Of a stretch of 64,000 nucleotides of DNA, positions 62,337 to 64,000 are shown in pieces; positions within the stretch are counted from its first letter, which is position 1; every line of letters starts with the position of its first letter. A model generated the notes under the pieces. That model had not been told where the DNA came from and did not search any database. It worked only from the letters and a program-made list of their open reading frames with translations. The stretch covers positions 2,418,001-2,482,000 of the forward strand of contig CAWIMS010000005.1 in assembly GCA_963837285.1 (NCBI GenBank), in the 5' to 3' direction. This stretch comes from Planosporangium sp963837285 (GTDB lineage: Bacteria > Actinomycetota > Actinomycetes > Mycobacteriales > Micromonosporaceae). Both the position numbers and the translations under genes were made by a program.

Positions 62337-62459
62337 GGCCGGAGCCAGCTTACCCAGCCATACCATCGATTTGCGCACCCGCCACCCCTGCCACACACCT
62401 ACTCGGGACGACGAACGCCCGCCGGCCATCCTGGCGGATGTTGATCTTGATAGCAGATG

Positions 62460-62532
62460 CTCCCCCGTTTGGACTCGAACCAAAAACCTGCCGGTTAACA
62501 GCCGGCTGCTCTGCCAATTGAGCTACGGGGGA
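62460..62532 (-). tRNA. tRNA-Asn (GUU)
   Basis: A 73-base cloverleaf with acceptor TCCCCCG/CGGGGGA, D-arm GCTCAATTGGCAGAGC, anticodon loop CTGTTAA (GUU) and T-arm TTGGTTCGAGTCCAA. It lies 123 bases right of the first tRNA, outside the element. Confidence 0.93.
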
Positions 62533-62796
62533 CCGCATGTCGACCTTGTCAGTGCGACCGGACAAGAGTACACAACGCACCCCTCCCTCGCGCCACCGGG
62601 TTCGCGAAACTGGCATGGGACGTGTCGGAATACCCCCATGATCGGATAAAACACCCAAAGGACCTTCAAGCATTCGCTTACGCTGGGCCGCGTGTAGAGG
62701 GACGATGAGACGGGTACGGGAAGGACACACGCAGTTAGGCGCTAGCGGTCCCAAACGCGGACCTCACATGCGCTTTGCGCAAAGGAGGAGTCGCAT

Positions 62797-63207
62797 ATGC
62801 GCGGCAAGCTGATGTTCCTCGCGGGCCTCGGGGCCGGGTTCGTCCTGGGCACTCGGGCCGGGCGAGAAAAGTATGAAGAACTGGTCCAGGCCGCCCGCAA
62901 GGTGCGCGACAACCCGACGGTCCAGGAGGCCGCCGGTGTGGTCCAGGAGCAGGCTAACAAGATCGTCTCTGGCGGTCGGGACACCCTGACCGACAAGCTG
63001 AGCCACAGCAAGCTGGCGGAGACGAAGGTCGGCGAGCGCCTGCTCAGCGCCATGGACACCGACACTGGCGCCGCTGCGATCCGGCCCAACGAAACGCTCG
63101 CGACCAGCGGGACGACGACGAGCCGGTCGACGGGGACGGGCACCACCACGACCCCTGGCACCACGACCCCCGGTGGCGCGAACAGCGCGACCAGCGGCAG
63201 CCACTGA
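62797..63207 (+). CDS. YtxH-like membrane-anchored protein
   Basis: A 136-residue protein with a strong AAAGGAGG ribosome site. A hydrophobic start (LMFLAGLGAGFVLGTRAG) leads into a charged helix (REKYEELVQAARKVRDNP, VQEAAGVVQEQANK), the pattern of YtxH-type proteins, and a Thr/Gly/Pro-rich tail follows. Often near cell-envelope or stress genes; the function is not well known. Chromosomal, followed by a terminator hairpin. Confidence 0.75.
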   Translation: MRGKLMFLAGLGAGFVLGTRAGREKYEELVQAARKVRDNPTVQEAAGVVQEQANKIVSGGRDTLTDKLSHSKLAETKVGERLLSAMDTDTGAAAIRPNETLATSGTTTSRSTGTGTTTTPGTTTPGGANSATSGSH

Positions 63208-63228
63208 CCGCTGGCGAACAACGCCCCT

Positions 63229-63264
63229 GCCCGGGCGGCCCCGCGAGCGCGGGGCCGCCCGGGC
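63229..63264. terminator. Strong bidirectional terminator hairpin
   Basis: Perfect 16-bp inverted arms (GCCCGGGCGGCCCCGC and its complement) with a four-base GAGC loop lie between the YtxH-like gene and the convergent ABC-2 permease. No T-run, as is usual in actinomycetes. Confidence 0.85.
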
Positions 63265-63319
63265 GCTGTCGCTGATATCTCAGGCGCCTGGACCTTCGGT
63301 CGGCGCAGGTCAAGATCGG

Positions 63320-64000
63320 TTACTTGTACAGCAGCTTGGTCATCCGGCGGCTCGCGATGACCAGACCGATCGCGGCGAAGCCCAACAGGTATGCGACGTG
63401 GCCGAGCAGGCTCCAGCCGAGCACACCGGTGGTCAGGCCACGCACCAGTTCCACGCCGTGGTACAGCGGGGTCAACTCGACCACGATCTTCATGACCAAC
63501 GGGTACGAGTCGGCCGGCGCGAACGTGCCGGAGAACAGGAACAGGCCGAACTGCACCACGTTGATGTAGTCGAAGTCCTGCCAACTCTTCACGTACGTGG
63601 CGATGGCCATGCCCATGCCGCCGAACGCGAACCCGACGATGACCGTGGCCGGGAACGCCACGAGCGCCCACCCCGCCGACGTGAGGCCCATCGCGACCAT
63701 GAGCCCGAGGAACGCGGCCGAGTAGATCGAGCCACGGACCAGCGCCCACATCAGCTCGCCGAGTGCCACGTCGAACGGCTGGACCGGGGTGGCCAGCACA
63801 GCGTCGTAGAGCCGCATGAACTTCATCTTTCCGAAGAAGTTCATGGTGGTCTCGGCCAGCGCGCCGTTCATCGCCGACGCCGCGAGCATGGCCGGCGCGA
63901 CGAACGCGGCGTAGGACACGTGCCGCCCGTCGGGCAAGGTGAACCCCTTGACCAGCGCGCCGACACCGATACCGATGGACAGCAGGTAGAGCACCGGCTC
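63320..64000 (-). CDS. ABC-2 type transporter permease (partial)
   Basis: The C-terminal portion of a multi-pass permease; its start is beyond the right edge, since the frame stays open through 64000 (EPVLYLLSIGIGVGALVKG). It has six hydrophobic segments, the family motif GALAETTMNFFGKMKFMRLY and a hydrophobic end VASRRMTKLLYK. The closest kind is the DrrB/NodJ group that exports drugs, polysaccharides or lipids with a separate ATPase, not visible here. Confidence 0.85.
   Translation of the reverse strand, partial: EPVLYLLSIGIGVGALVKGFTLPDGRHVSYAAFVAPAMLAASAMNGALAETTMNFFGKMKFMRLYDAVLATPVQPFDVALGELMWALVRGSIYSAAFLGLMVAMGLTSAGWALVAFPATVIVGFAFGGMGMAIATYVKSWQDFDYINVVQFGLFLFSGTFAPADSYPLVMKIVVELTPLYHGVELVRGLTTGVLGWSLLGHVAYLLGFAAIGLVIASRRMTKLLYK

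Noticed and set aside
1..64000. CRISPR array or rRNA genes
   Set aside because: No spaced repeats of 25-40 bases with unique spacers; no rRNA-like sequence.

Overview
The window is high-GC DNA with actinomycete traits: GTG/TTG starts, GTGA and ATGA stop/start overlaps, XRE-DUF397 pairs, a LuxR-type LAL regulator and a DUF222/HNH gene. A Micromonosporaceae-type filamentous actinomycete fits best, but I cannot name a genus. I saw no rRNA and no CRISPR array. Two tRNA genes lie near the right end.

Left third (1-28.7 kb), chromosomal. It opens with part of a fructose/ribose-type ABC importer and a divergent PfkB sugar kinase that carries an 18-bp minisatellite inside its fold. Next come a GNAT / enolase-superfamily pair that looks like an N-succinyl-amino-acid racemase pathway, and then a zone of gene decay (5.8-13.6 kb). 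Several divergent pairs there have lost their 5' ends (TetR/isochorismatase, TetR/MFS) and ArgS is wrecked, yet intact HNH, metallo-beta-lactamase-fold, Nudix and nucleotidyltransferase genes sit between them. A three-gene secreted-protein cluster, a LAL regulator, a Phd/RelE-type toxin-antitoxin pair, a SEC-C protein, a two-component system and a lipoprotein-MacA-ABC efflux operon follow. An AAA/DUF4143 ATPase ends this part.

Right half (about 29-62.3 kb), probably one integrative and conjugative element. Mobility genes are a DUF2637-like membrane protein, an FtsK/SpoIIIE-type ATPase (with one frameshift), MobC, a relaxase, a replication-relaxation protein and a large serine recombinase whose last codons lie inside a CAU-anticodon tRNA gene. 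Cargo and regulation include an SNF2 helicase, a caspase-UPF1-like helicase fusion behind an EACC1-like small gene, a set of paralogous small helical proteins next to the FtsK ATPase, five overlapping micro-genes, an XRE/DUF397 pair, a putative BrnT/RHH-like pair, an XRE-sigma70 fusion, a zinc-ribbon repeat protein and two mirror-image paralogues. Fragments of a second relaxase and of a CxxC protein show that an earlier element decayed here. The far end of the element could not be fixed: I found no second copy of the tRNA 3' sequence.

Right edge (62.4-64 kb), chromosomal: tRNA-Asn, a YtxH-like protein, a strong terminator hairpin and an ABC-2 permease that runs off the window.

The best candidates for an undescribed system are (i) the EACC1 / caspase-helicase operon with its SNF2 neighbour, a likely triggered cell-death or defence module; (ii) the FtsK ATPase, 3-TM protein and helical-hairpin paralogues, which resemble a stripped-down type VII-like apparatus; and (iii) the XRE-sigma70 fusion as the element's own switch.
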